From positions 496,001 to 560,000 of the forward strand of contig AP017964.1 of NCBI GenBank assembly GCA_037101405.1: DNA of 64,000 nt. Reading direction: 5' to 3'. Under the pieces are notes generated by a model that saw nothing but the letters and a program-made list of their open reading frames with translations, made no database searches and was not told where the DNA came from. The number at the start of each line of letters is the position of its first letter. The stretch's first letter is position 1. Below are positions 18,556-26,683 of the stretch, piece by piece. Source of the stretch: Candidatus Megaera polyxenophila (GTDB taxonomy: Bacteria; Pseudomonadota; Alphaproteobacteria; Rickettsiales; Rickettsiaceae). The translations under genes were made by a program, and so were the position numbers.

Positions 18556-18585
18556 ATTATAAGACCAAAATACTTAGGATGTAAA
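18556..18585 (-). promoter_or_regulatory. Sigma-70-type promoter of ssrA
   Basis: On the minus strand TTTACA (18585-18580) and TATAAT (18561-18556) are separated by 18 nt. The predicted start near 18549 lies just upstream of the tmRNA acceptor piece. It probably also drives sspB and the genes behind it. Confidence 0.7.
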
Positions 18586-18599
18586 GCCCTTGCTTTAAA

Positions 18600-18872
18600 A
18601 AATTAATAGTCCTTTTATAAATATAAGCTTCTCTAAGACTTCCAGATATTTATTAACAAAGGCCCAGACAATTAAGTTATTTCTCTTTTTATCTTTAGCT
18701 TCAAGACATAAGTTATTTAAACTTAAGAGGTGGAAGTTATTTTTAATTGAAATAATCGGAATCAATTTGTTTCTTTTGTTCCACCATTTTAGCGTTCATC
18801 AATAGTCTACAGGAGCATCAGCAATCTTCTTGCACCTACCAACCTTATTACAGAAAGAAATATTAGATTTAA
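18600..18872 (-). pseudogene. Possible decayed coding remnant
   Basis: Between DUF2608 protein A and ssrA the minus strand shows codon-like runs in different frames broken by stops: one ending KKIADAPVDY, then MNAKMVEQKKQIDSDYFN, then a longer open stretch containing NNLIVWAFVNKYLEVLEKL. Such adjacent fragments are what frameshift decay leaves. No family is recognised. Chance in AT-rich DNA is a real alternative. Confidence 0.25.
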
Positions 18873-19733
18873 TTACTTCCTTTCCTCTTTTACTTCAGGT
18901 AAATCCTTTTGTTCAGCAGTTCGCTTTAGCAAAGCTTCGGCTTCTTCATCCTCTAACCATTTTTCTTGATCAAAAAGCATTTGTTGTTGTAAACGAATTA
19001 CATTTGGATCAGGAATATCAACAAATTTCCTTGCCCCTAAATAAAGAATACTATAAAAATTGATTCTAAATCTATAAAAATTGCTTTCTATAGCTTGAAG
19101 CTCTGCCTGGGAGTTACCAAACACTACAATTTTTTTGGGTGAAATATTAGCAACTTTTATAAAATTCAATAAAACATTAGCCTTGGCAGAAGCCCCAGTA
19201 AAAATTATGCCATGATAAAAAATTGAAGTATGATCTTCTTTTTTCTCGATTTCTATAATGTCTTTATCATTGATTTTTTCAGTAAAACTTATACCGAGTT
19301 CTTTGAGCTCCGAAAGCCTTTTTGGTTCAATATTTTTTATTTGAATTGGCATAGTACACAAAGCGTAAACCGGTACTTTTCTTTTTTTTAAATTTTCAAT
19401 AAAATTTTTCCAGCCTTCCTCCACCAGCATCAATTTACGCATTTGATACCATTTGACAATTAAATTCAAATATTGAGGATTTGTTTTAGATAAGCTAAAT
19501 AGTTCATAAATAAAAAGACGATAAGGATTATCACCGTAGTAAAACATTTTTGATTTTGGCATTACCAAAACGTCGTCAAGCTCTATAAATACTATAGTAT
19601 TTTCGTCAATTAGTTTATCAAGATTTTTAATAGTTATTGAATCCACGGAATAGGTTGGAATAATCTCTCCTTTAGCTGTACCACAAAATGTGAAAACTAC
19701 CACAATAAACAACAGCTTAAGCTTATTCTTCAT
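18873..19733 (-). CDS. DUF2608 (HAD-like) exported protein A, altered catalytic Asp
   Basis: A 286-residue protein with a signal peptide (cleavage near AKG, residue 22) and a HAD-like DUF2608 domain. Motif I is VFIELDDVLVM, where the family has DxDDT: the nucleophile position holds Glu, while the second Asp is kept. Later HAD-like elements are ALCTMP (motif II region) and KKIVVFGNSQAELQAIES (motif IV region, GNS in place of DD). Ends with a charged KEERK tail. It overlaps the paralogue upstream by 11 nt. Phosphatase activity is doubtful. Confidence 0.7.
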   Translation of the reverse strand: MKNKLKLLFIVVVFTFCGTAKGEIIPTYSVDSITIKNLDKLIDENTIVFIELDDVLVMPKSKMFYYGDNPYRLFIYELFSLSKTNPQYLNLIVKWYQMRKLMLVEEGWKNFIENLKKRKVPVYALCTMPIQIKNIEPKRLSELKELGISFTEKINDKDIIEIEKKEDHTSIFYHGIIFTGASAKANVLLNFIKVANISPKKIVVFGNSQAELQAIESNFYRFRINFYSILYLGARKFVDIPDPNVIRLQQQMLFDQEKWLEDEEAEALLKRTAEQKDLPEVKEERK

Positions 19734-20598
19734 AAGGGTTCTCCGATTTTACGTCCACTTGCTTTCTCTTAGTCTGGTTCAGTTTCTTTACAAACTCCTG
19801 CCAAAATTGCAAATACTCCTCAGGAGAAATTTCTTTAGTTTCTAGAGGCGGGAGTTTATAAAGAATACCAAAAAATTCATTATCGTTTTTTAGTATTTTC
19901 AACTGCTTTTCCAAAGCTTGCAGAAAAACTTCATTGGAAGAAACCGCTACTACTATATCAGGTAACTTTTCTAATTTTGTTGCCAGAAACGTGCTTAAAA
20001 CCTGAATTGCCGAATTATTTTCACTACTACTATTATAGCTTAACAAACCTTGGTAAAAAGTAGGGTAAGTACCGGCAACTTTTTTCAGCTCTTTATTAAA
20101 AATAAAATGTGTATTAGCAAAAACTCCTTCGGTTAGGTCTATTTTTTTGTTTTTTAGATAATTATAAGTCCATACATCAATAGCATCTATATTATTAATT
20201 CCTCCGGTAACATTAGAAGTAGTAATAATCAAAAGCGCTTTATTCTTTTGAATATAATCTACTAAATCAGGTAATTCTTTATCTCCGAGTTCGGTTGGAT
20301 ACTGAGTTAGTATCAATGGATTTATATAAAGCCCCTTGGAATTATCAATTTTACTAAAAGCTTTTTTTAGTAGCGGATTAAAATTTTGATCCTGTGGTTG
20401 CATAGCAGGATGTGTAGATCTTAAAATAAAACCTTCAATAGGGAATATGAATAAAATTTTTTGTGGGTTTCTTTTTTCAAATATTTCTCCTACCATATCC
20501 TTTATTTCCTTGATACTTTCAGGATTATATATTTCTGCATAAGATGAAAAAGAAGCAAAAACATAAATCAGCATTAAAAACAAAGATATGTTTTTCAT
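19723..20598 (-). CDS. DUF2608-like exported protein B, catalytic motifs lost
   Basis: A 291-residue protein from the ATG at 20598 (a GTG at 20607 would add three residues). A signal peptide ends near SYA. Overall plan and length parallel the following gene: motif I region is LFIFPIEGFIL, with neither HAD Asp retained, and the motif II region is LLIITTSNVTGG. DIVVAVSSNEVFLQALEKQL aligns with the motif IV region of protein A. It appears to be a divergent tandem copy that can no longer act as a phosphatase. The two genes overlap by 11 nt and must be co-expressed. Confidence 0.6.
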   Translation of the reverse strand: MKNISLFLMLIYVFASFSSYAEIYNPESIKEIKDMVGEIFEKRNPQKILFIFPIEGFILRSTHPAMQPQDQNFNPLLKKAFSKIDNSKGLYINPLILTQYPTELGDKELPDLVDYIQKNKALLIITTSNVTGGINNIDAIDVWTYNYLKNKKIDLTEGVFANTHFIFNKELKKVAGTYPTFYQGLLSYNSSSENNSAIQVLSTFLATKLEKLPDIVVAVSSNEVFLQALEKQLKILKNDNEFFGILYKLPPLETKEISPEEYLQFWQEFVKKLNQTKRKQVDVKSENPYEE

Positions 20599-20751
20599 AA
20601 AAATCACAAGGGCTAAATATTGTTAAAACCCAAGCTTAGCACAATTAATCAAAATTTTAATAAGAATTGCATCTTGGAGCTGAAAAGTTAGTTATTATAG
20701 CGTTTGTTGAATCACTATTTCAGCATAAAATTAATATTTATCTATAGAGGA

Positions 20752-22173
20752 TTACCATAAATTTAATAATTTCCACCACATTCCGCCTATTCCTCCCCAA
20801 ATTAGCAGATATATTATGCTTGTTACTAGCCCTATATACCACCAGTCTTTGGTTCTCATGTAACCGGCACCAAAAAATATTGGCGTACTACTTAGCCCAA
20901 AATGGGTTAGCCCAGCAGATAAAGTAGATAGGAAACTCAAAATTAACGTTGCCATTAACCCCGGTACTCCTGCATTAATAAATAAAACTAAAAATGTCGG
21001 TAACAACACACTAATATGAGCAGTAGTACTTGCAAAAAGATAATGAATGTAAAAGTAAATTAATGATAATATAATTAATGAATTTATCGGCGAACTACTC
21101 ATAAAAAGAAATTGCAATTTACCTCCAATCCATGTCATTAGGCCAAATTTAGAGAGAAAATCCGACAACATAACTAATGTTCCAAACCAGATAAAAGTGT
21201 GCCACGCTCCCTTATCGGCTAAATTATCTTCAAAATTAATTACTTTAGTAACCAGTAAAATAGATAAACCCATTAGCGCTACAGTAGTCGGAGACAAACC
21301 AAATTTAGAGCCATTAATCCATAATGCTATTAAAATTACAAACACCGCCATCATAATAATTTCCTGTAGGGAAATTTTACCCATAGCATCTAATTTTTCT
21401 CTAGCGATTTGCGGAGCAGAATTCGAATACCTAATTGCAGGGGGATAAAGATAATAGACAACTAACGGCATTACTGCTAAAGAGATAATACCAGGGACAA
21501 TTGCTGCTAACGCCCAATCCGTCCAAGATATTGTAATACCAGCGCTCGCTGCAAATTTTATTGCTAGCGGATTAGCTGCCATTGCCGTAACAAATAAGGC
21601 ACTGGTAATAACCGTAGACTGCGCACAAACACTCATAATAAAACCACCATTTCTAGAAGAAATACCAGGGTGTTCTTCATCGGAAAAAGATTTACAAATT
21701 GATTTTGCAATAGGAAAAATTATACCACCTCCTCTTGCGGAAGCACTAGGAATAAGAGGCGATAGAACAAAATCGGCAATAACCAGGGCATAAGAAATAC
21801 CAAGGGTACTATGACCTATTTTAGATAGGACATAATAGGCAATTCTAGAGCCTAATCCAGTTTTAATAAAACCATGAGAAATGAAAAAGGCAAAAACAAT
21901 CAGCCAAACTATACTATCCCCAAATCCAGACAAACATTCTGCCAATGATAATGTATTTGTAAGAACACAAGCTAAAACACTAAGTAAGGCAATAACTCCC
22001 ATAGGTAAAGGATTTAAGATAATACCAACTATAGTAGCAGTAAAAATAATCAGTAAGTGCCAGCCGTTTTCAGGTAAAGCTTCGGAAACCGGCAAGTACC
22101 ACATTATTGAGGAAAGACCAAAAATAATGAAGAGGATAAGAGTTTGTTTATGCTTTTTTGCTTTATTTAACAT
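20752..22173 (-). CDS. DASS family (SLC13) dicarboxylate/anion:sodium symporter
   Basis: A 473-residue membrane transporter with 11-13 hydrophobic segments and DASS signatures: PLIPSASARGGGIIFPIAKSI, SVCAQSTVITSALFVTAMAANPLA, and SLIYFYIHYLFASTTAHISVLLP. The SARGG and TTAHI elements are typical of the bacterial 2-oxoglutarate/malate or citrate translocator group (YbhI/CitT). It would import dicarboxylates from the host cytosol, a plausible carbon source for this kind of bacterium; the actual substrate is not shown. Confidence 0.9.
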   Translation of the reverse strand: MLNKAKKHKQTLILFIIFGLSSIMWYLPVSEALPENGWHLLIIFTATIVGIILNPLPMGVIALLSVLACVLTNTLSLAECLSGFGDSIVWLIVFAFFISHGFIKTGLGSRIAYYVLSKIGHSTLGISYALVIADFVLSPLIPSASARGGGIIFPIAKSICKSFSDEEHPGISSRNGGFIMSVCAQSTVITSALFVTAMAANPLAIKFAASAGITISWTDWALAAIVPGIISLAVMPLVVYYLYPPAIRYSNSAPQIAREKLDAMGKISLQEIIMMAVFVILIALWINGSKFGLSPTTVALMGLSILLVTKVINFEDNLADKGAWHTFIWFGTLVMLSDFLSKFGLMTWIGGKLQFLFMSSSPINSLIILSLIYFYIHYLFASTTAHISVLLPTFLVLFINAGVPGLMATLILSFLSTLSAGLTHFGLSSTPIFFGAGYMRTKDWWYIGLVTSIIYLLIWGGIGGMWWKLLNLW

Positions 22174-22342
22174 ATCATTATGAATAAATTAATTTGGCCA
22201 TTTTAATAAATCAGCAATCTATACCACAAACTGAATAAATCAGCTAATATTTTTAATGAGCCTCATCTATTTAGAACAATTCCGATGTTGTATTATTTTC
22301 GTTATTAGGAAAATCAGGAGTATTCAGGCGATGATTGTTATA

Positions 22343-23239
22343 TCAGGGTTTTAACCCCATAGAGCGATAAAGTTCAGGATTCTCTTCCCAGGATTTTCTA
22401 ACTTTAACAAAAAGAAATAAATGAATTTTTACACCCAACAATTCTTCAATATTAATCCTTGCTTTAGTGCCAATTTCTTTGATTTTTTCCCCTTTCTGTC
22501 CAATGATCATATTTTTATAACTTTCCTTGGAAACTATTATAGTTTGGTTTATTTTCACTGAGCCGTCCGATTTATTTTGCCAGCTTTCGTTCTCAACAGT
22601 TAAATTATAAGGTAATTCCTGGTGAAGCTTCAGAAATAATTGCTCTCTAGTAATTTCCGATGCCAAAAAACGCATAGATAAATTGGTTATATCATCCTTT
22701 TCATATAACCAATTTGCTTTTTGCGCATTATTTTTTAGAAATTCAATAAAACCATCTATACCGTGACCAGTTAAAGCAGATATATTAAATTTGTGGGAAT
22801 CTGGACAGTTTTTAATCAAATAATTTAAGTTATCTAGGTAGTATTTGGGGTGGAGGTCAATTTTGTTTAATAAAAAAACTACTTTTTTACCCAGTTCTTT
22901 AATCCTTAAGATAATAGTGTCCATCATTTCATCGATTTTTGCTCCGCTATCTAAAATAAGGACAATTATATCAGCGCTGTTTAAACTAGACCAGGCACAT
23001 TTGACCATGGCTTTTTCAAGCCTCTTTTTAGCCTTAAAAATACCAGGAGTATCAAATAGTATCAGTTGCGTGTCTCCAATAGTGACAACCCCGGTAATGA
23101 TAGACCTGGTTGTCTGGACTTTTGGAGTAACAATTGAAATTCTTTGACCGATTATCTTATTTAAAAGAGTAGATTTTCCGGCATTTGGTTTACCAATAAT
23201 GCACACTGAAAGTAATTTTTGCTCTTCTGGTTTTAACAT
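22343..23239 (-). CDS. era: GTPase Era
   Basis: A 298-residue GTPase that binds the 3' end of 16S rRNA in 30S maturation. G1 GKPNAGKS (residues 16-23), G3 DTPG, G4 NKID and a C-terminal KH domain with IIVSKESYKNMIIGQKGEKIKEIG are seen. It follows rnc on the same strand (82-nt gap), keeping the standard lepB-rnc-era order. Confidence 0.97.
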   Translation of the reverse strand: MLKPEEQKLLSVCIIGKPNAGKSTLLNKIIGQRISIVTPKVQTTRSIITGVVTIGDTQLILFDTPGIFKAKKRLEKAMVKCAWSSLNSADIIVLILDSGAKIDEMMDTIILRIKELGKKVVFLLNKIDLHPKYYLDNLNYLIKNCPDSHKFNISALTGHGIDGFIEFLKNNAQKANWLYEKDDITNLSMRFLASEITREQLFLKLHQELPYNLTVENESWQNKSDGSVKINQTIIVSKESYKNMIIGQKGEKIKEIGTKARINIEELLGVKIHLFLFVKVRKSWEENPELYRSMGLKP

Positions 23240-23321
23240 ATTTTATAAAGTTTATTTTTTGCTGCTAAAAATTTTAAGTATAGCTTTTACTGATTTGCTT
23301 ATTTTTACAATAATAGAAAAG

Positions 23322-24023
23322 CTAGTTTTCACTATTTAATACTTTATTTAACAGTTTTTTTGCGGCTTCTTTTTCAGCGCTTTTTATAGAAGTTCCATTA
23401 CCGATTTCTTTATAAGCTCCCGCTGATACTCGAACCGTAAACTGAGGCATATGGGCAAGTCCAGACTTACTTATTGTCTCATAATACGGCATTCCATATT
23501 TTTGACTTTGAGACCATTCCTGCAAAGATGTTTTAGGATCAACCTTATTTAAATCAAAATCATATAAAAATTCCGACCATAATTTTGTAACGATGGCTTT
23601 TATATTTTCCATACCACCATCAAGGTAAACAGCAGCGATCACGGCTTCCATGGTATTTTCAATATTATTTGGATTTACTCTCCCCCCAGATTCTTCCTCA
23701 CCTTTAGTCATAATTATAAAATTTGCTAAATTAATTTTTTCTGCAACACAGCAAATTGTCTCCTTACTTACTAAATACGATTTTATTTTAGCAATGCCTC
23801 CCTCATCAGATTTATTGTAAATATTAAATACCATTTCAGTAATAAGAAAACCTAAGATAGCATCACCAAGTATTTCAAAGCGCTCATAATTTTTACGCCA
23901 ATCGGATTCATGCTGTTTGAGGGATGGATGGCTTAAAGCTTCACAAATAAGCTCAGGATTTTTGAATCGGTAATTTATTAACTGCTCCAGTTTTGTAATA
24001 TCCTCTTTGTAAAATCTGTCCAT
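23322..24023 (-). CDS. rnc: Ribonuclease III
   Basis: A 233-residue double-strand RNA endonuclease. The signature YERFEILGDAILGF carries the catalytic acidic residues and ENTMEAVIAAVYLDGG the second acidic cluster; a dsRNA-binding domain fills residues 155-225 (DPKTSLQEWSQSQKYGMPYYE). It sits between lepB (64-nt gap) and era. Confidence 0.97.
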   Translation of the reverse strand: MDRFYKEDITKLEQLINYRFKNPELICEALSHPSLKQHESDWRKNYERFEILGDAILGFLITEMVFNIYNKSDEGGIAKIKSYLVSKETICCVAEKINLANFIIMTKGEEESGGRVNPNNIENTMEAVIAAVYLDGGMENIKAIVTKLWSEFLYDFDLNKVDPKTSLQEWSQSQKYGMPYYETISKSGLAHMPQFTVRVSAGAYKEIGNGTSIKSAEKEAAKKLLNKVLNSEN

Positions 24024-24087
24024 TATTTGCTATTTATACCATTAAGTTACCGGTATGGGTAGGATAACTTTTTTTCTTAAAGTATTT

Positions 24088-24867
24088 CTATTTATCTATA
24101 TCGTACAGGCTTTTAAATAACCGATCAAACCTAACTGAAGATAACCACGTCCAGAACCTGGCTAATTGATCTAAAATCCCCAGCTTCTCATCCCAAAAAA
24201 TTTCTTTTGTCGATAAAAAGACAAATTGGGCTTTAGCTATTAAATTTTCAAATGACACAAAACCTAGCTGATATCTACTATCTCCCGATTGATCACGATT
24301 ATCCCCCATAAAGAAAAAATGATCTTTTGGAACTATATAAGGCCCAAAATCACTATGTCCGGTTTCAGCTATTCCGTCCAATTCTTTTAGTTTATAAGTA
24401 TAAAAACTTAAACCATTAGGAAAAGTTTCTTTATATTTTACGTATTCCTGATTTGTTTCATCAAAATACTCCCCTACTTTTACTCTTTCTACAGGAATAT
24501 CATTTATATAAGTTACGTCTTTTTTTATCTCTATTTTTTCTCCAGGAAGGCCAATTAAGCGTTTTATATAACGGGTAGTCATATCATGAGGCGGGCGCAT
24601 TATTATAATATCACCTCTCTCTGGAACGGAAGCAAGAACCCTTCCCTTAAATAAATCCGGACTAAAAGGAATGGAATATCGGCTAAAACCATAACTATAT
24701 TTGGTTGAAAAAATATAGTCATTCCTTAGAATAGTGGCCTGCATAGAAGGAGTAGGCACAAAAAACAACTCTATAACAAATGTTCTAATTGATAGAGCAA
24801 ATAAAATAACTAATAATAATGACGTTATTTCAGATTTTATATTTTTTTTTACCTCAGTTTCGGCCAC
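24088..24867 (-). CDS. lepB: Signal peptidase I
   Basis: A 259-residue membrane peptidase with one N-terminal helix. The catalytic Ser is in PSMQATIL, the Lys in TRYIKRLIGLPGE, and box E is FFMGDNRDQSGDSR. It removes signal peptides of Sec-exported proteins. The first gene of the lepB-rnc-era run; divergent from the amidase gene with a 68-bp gap. Confidence 0.97.
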   Translation of the reverse strand: MAETEVKKNIKSEITSLLLVILFALSIRTFVIELFFVPTPSMQATILRNDYIFSTKYSYGFSRYSIPFSPDLFKGRVLASVPERGDIIIMRPPHDMTTRYIKRLIGLPGEKIEIKKDVTYINDIPVERVKVGEYFDETNQEYVKYKETFPNGLSFYTYKLKELDGIAETGHSDFGPYIVPKDHFFFMGDNRDQSGDSRYQLGFVSFENLIAKAQFVFLSTKEIFWDEKLGILDQLARFWTWLSSVRFDRLFKSLYDIDK

Positions 24868-24935
24868 AATTTATCTCAATTTAGTTAATAACGATGGCTA
24901 TAATAACGATTCGCTACAATTAAATCCAGATAATT

Positions 24936-25688
24936 ATGTATATAAATACTAAATTTTCCTCTCCTAATTACCCGCTTAGGACAAGCAAAATAGAATATAT
25001 AATTTTACACTATACTGAAATACCACTTCAAGACGCCTTAGCAAGACTTACAGATATTAAATCTGAGGTAAGTGTTCATTATCTAATTAAAGAAGATGGG
25101 AAGGTTTTGCAGCTAGTTGATGATTACAAAATAGCATGGCATGCGGGAAAAAGCAGTTGGAAAAATTTTACCCAGTTAAATCATCATTCCCTGGGAATAG
25201 AAATAGATAATTCCGGAACAGCAGAATTTTCTGCTATTCAAATGCAGTCATGTATAGAGCTATGCAGTTATTTAGTTAATAAACATAATATTAACCCTGC
25301 TAACGTAATTGGGCACTCAGATATAGCTCCAGACCGAAAAATTGACCCTGGCATATTTTTTGATTGGCAGTTGCTAGCAAACCAAGGTCTTGGCTGTTGG
25401 CATAATTTAGAATACTCCCAGGATTTGGCAAATACGATTTTATATAAATTTGGGCAGCAAGGAAAAGAAATTGCAAACTTCCAACAAGATTTGAGAGCAC
25501 TAGGTTACAAGCTAAATATATCAGGTAAAATTGACAGCCAGACTAGTAACGTGATCAGAGCTTTTCAAGCTCATTTTTGCCCAAAACTGATTTGGGACAA
25601 AGGCGGATTAGATTTTTATCAAAATTTATCGGCACTTTACCATTGGGATAGTTTTTCAGAACAGGCCTTACAAAAGCTATTATCTTAA
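24936..25688 (+). CDS. N-acetylmuramoyl-L-alanine amidase, AmpD/AmiD type
   Basis: A 250-residue amidase_2 protein with zinc ligands expected at His25 (ILHYTEI) and in GHSDIAPDRKIDPG, followed by a C-terminal peptidoglycan-binding-like region (IANFQQDLRALGYKLNISGKIDSQTSNVIRAFQAHF). No signal peptide is evident, which favours cytoplasmic muropeptide recycling; length and the PGB-like tail resemble AmiD. Rickettsial homologues have been linked to peptidoglycan turnover. Divergent from lepB. Confidence 0.88.
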   Translation: MYINTKFSSPNYPLRTSKIEYIILHYTEIPLQDALARLTDIKSEVSVHYLIKEDGKVLQLVDDYKIAWHAGKSSWKNFTQLNHHSLGIEIDNSGTAEFSAIQMQSCIELCSYLVNKHNINPANVIGHSDIAPDRKIDPGIFFDWQLLANQGLGCWHNLEYSQDLANTILYKFGQQGKEIANFQQDLRALGYKLNISGKIDSQTSNVIRAFQAHFCPKLIWDKGGLDFYQNLSALYHWDSFSEQALQKLLS

Positions 25689-25874
25689 AAAAGTGGTATT
25701 ACTAAATAACGGTGGGCAATAAGCGTTTGCTGAAACATGAAATAAAATTTATCTTCATCTTCGCAACCTAAATATGCTCCCATGCACCAATTATGGCTAA
25801 ACCCAAAACTGTAATCCCAAATGGGAATAGCACTACCAGTCGTATAAATTAAGCTTAGAAGTTTATAGGAAAAA
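25686..25874 (-). pseudogene. Possible 3' remnant of an unidentified gene
   Basis: On the minus strand a frame without a start codon stays open from just after the stop of the bactofilin-like gene to a TAA at 25686, encoding about 60 residues that contain SFGFSHNWCMGAYLGCEDEDK. The residue mix (Trp, Cys, Gly, Phe) is more protein-like than random AT-rich translation. The only ATG inside would give 28 residues. It could be the end of a truncated gene. No family is recognised. Confidence 0.3.
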
Positions 25875-26492
25875 CTATTTTTGTATTACCTTAGCATTAA
25901 CAATTTTTCCTTTAACCTCCGCCAGGTCAAAAAGATGTATTTCGCCGTCCTCTTCAAAAATAAGGTCACCAATAATAAGGCTTCTACCTTTTAATTCTAA
26001 AACTTGTACTGACGATTGATTGGATACAAAATCCAAAAACCCCTTGCCCTTATTTACTTTTTTAAAAAGAATATTACCATTAACTACAGTGTTGGTAAAA
26101 GTAGTACGCATGGTCGCAATTTTGATATCATTTAACTTCCCATTGGTTATTTTGACACCACCATTAAATACCGCTTCCCCTATAATCTCAATATTTTTCC
26201 CTGTAAATGAACCATTACTTTCAACATTTCTAGCTTGAAGCCCATCAACATCAAAAGATCCATTAGATTTTACGGTTTTGCATTCTAAGTTTTCACCATG
26301 AATGCTTCCATTAACAATAAGCAAATCTTTGATAACAAGTCCGTTAAATGTAAGATGCCCATTAACTTTTAAAGAGTCATATTCTCCTTTGGTTAAATGA
26401 GAACTACCATTGATCGCTGATACTTCTTTCGCAATAGCTGGCGCATTAAGTCCTACCAAGGTCATAAATATTGTAAATAATATTTTTTTCAT
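25875..26492 (-). CDS. Exported bactofilin-like beta-helix protein
   Basis: A 205-residue protein with a signal peptide (cleavage near AIA, residue 21). The body is a run of short hydrophobic/Asn-Gly repeats (SLKVNGHLTFNGLVIKDLLIVNGSIHGENL, then SNGSFDVDG, SNGSFTGKN), the pattern of a right-handed beta-helix as in polymer-forming bactofilins. Bactofilins are cytoplasmic scaffolds; an exported one would be an envelope or surface protein. It has a clear ATG and lies 191 nt after the start of the symporter-kinase's 3' flank. Confidence 0.65.
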   Translation of the reverse strand: MKKILFTIFMTLVGLNAPAIAKEVSAINGSSHLTKGEYDSLKVNGHLTFNGLVIKDLLIVNGSIHGENLECKTVKSNGSFDVDGLQARNVESNGSFTGKNIEIIGEAVFNGGVKITNGKLNDIKIATMRTTFTNTVVNGNILFKKVNKGKGFLDFVSNQSSVQVLELKGRSLIIGDLIFEEDGEIHLFDLAEVKGKIVNAKVIQK

Positions 26493-26683
26493 TTCTTGAA
26501 CTCCTAAATTTTAACTTTTTGGTAAATCAATAAGCGAGAACTTTTAAATTAGAGCAACCCCTTTGCTAAAACTACTATAACCGCAAAGTTTCAACTATAG
26601 GCCGCTTTGCAAAAAGCTGATCAAAATCTCTGGACTTCCAAATTCACTTTTAAATAGTTTTGATATTTAATAGCTAGACTCTT

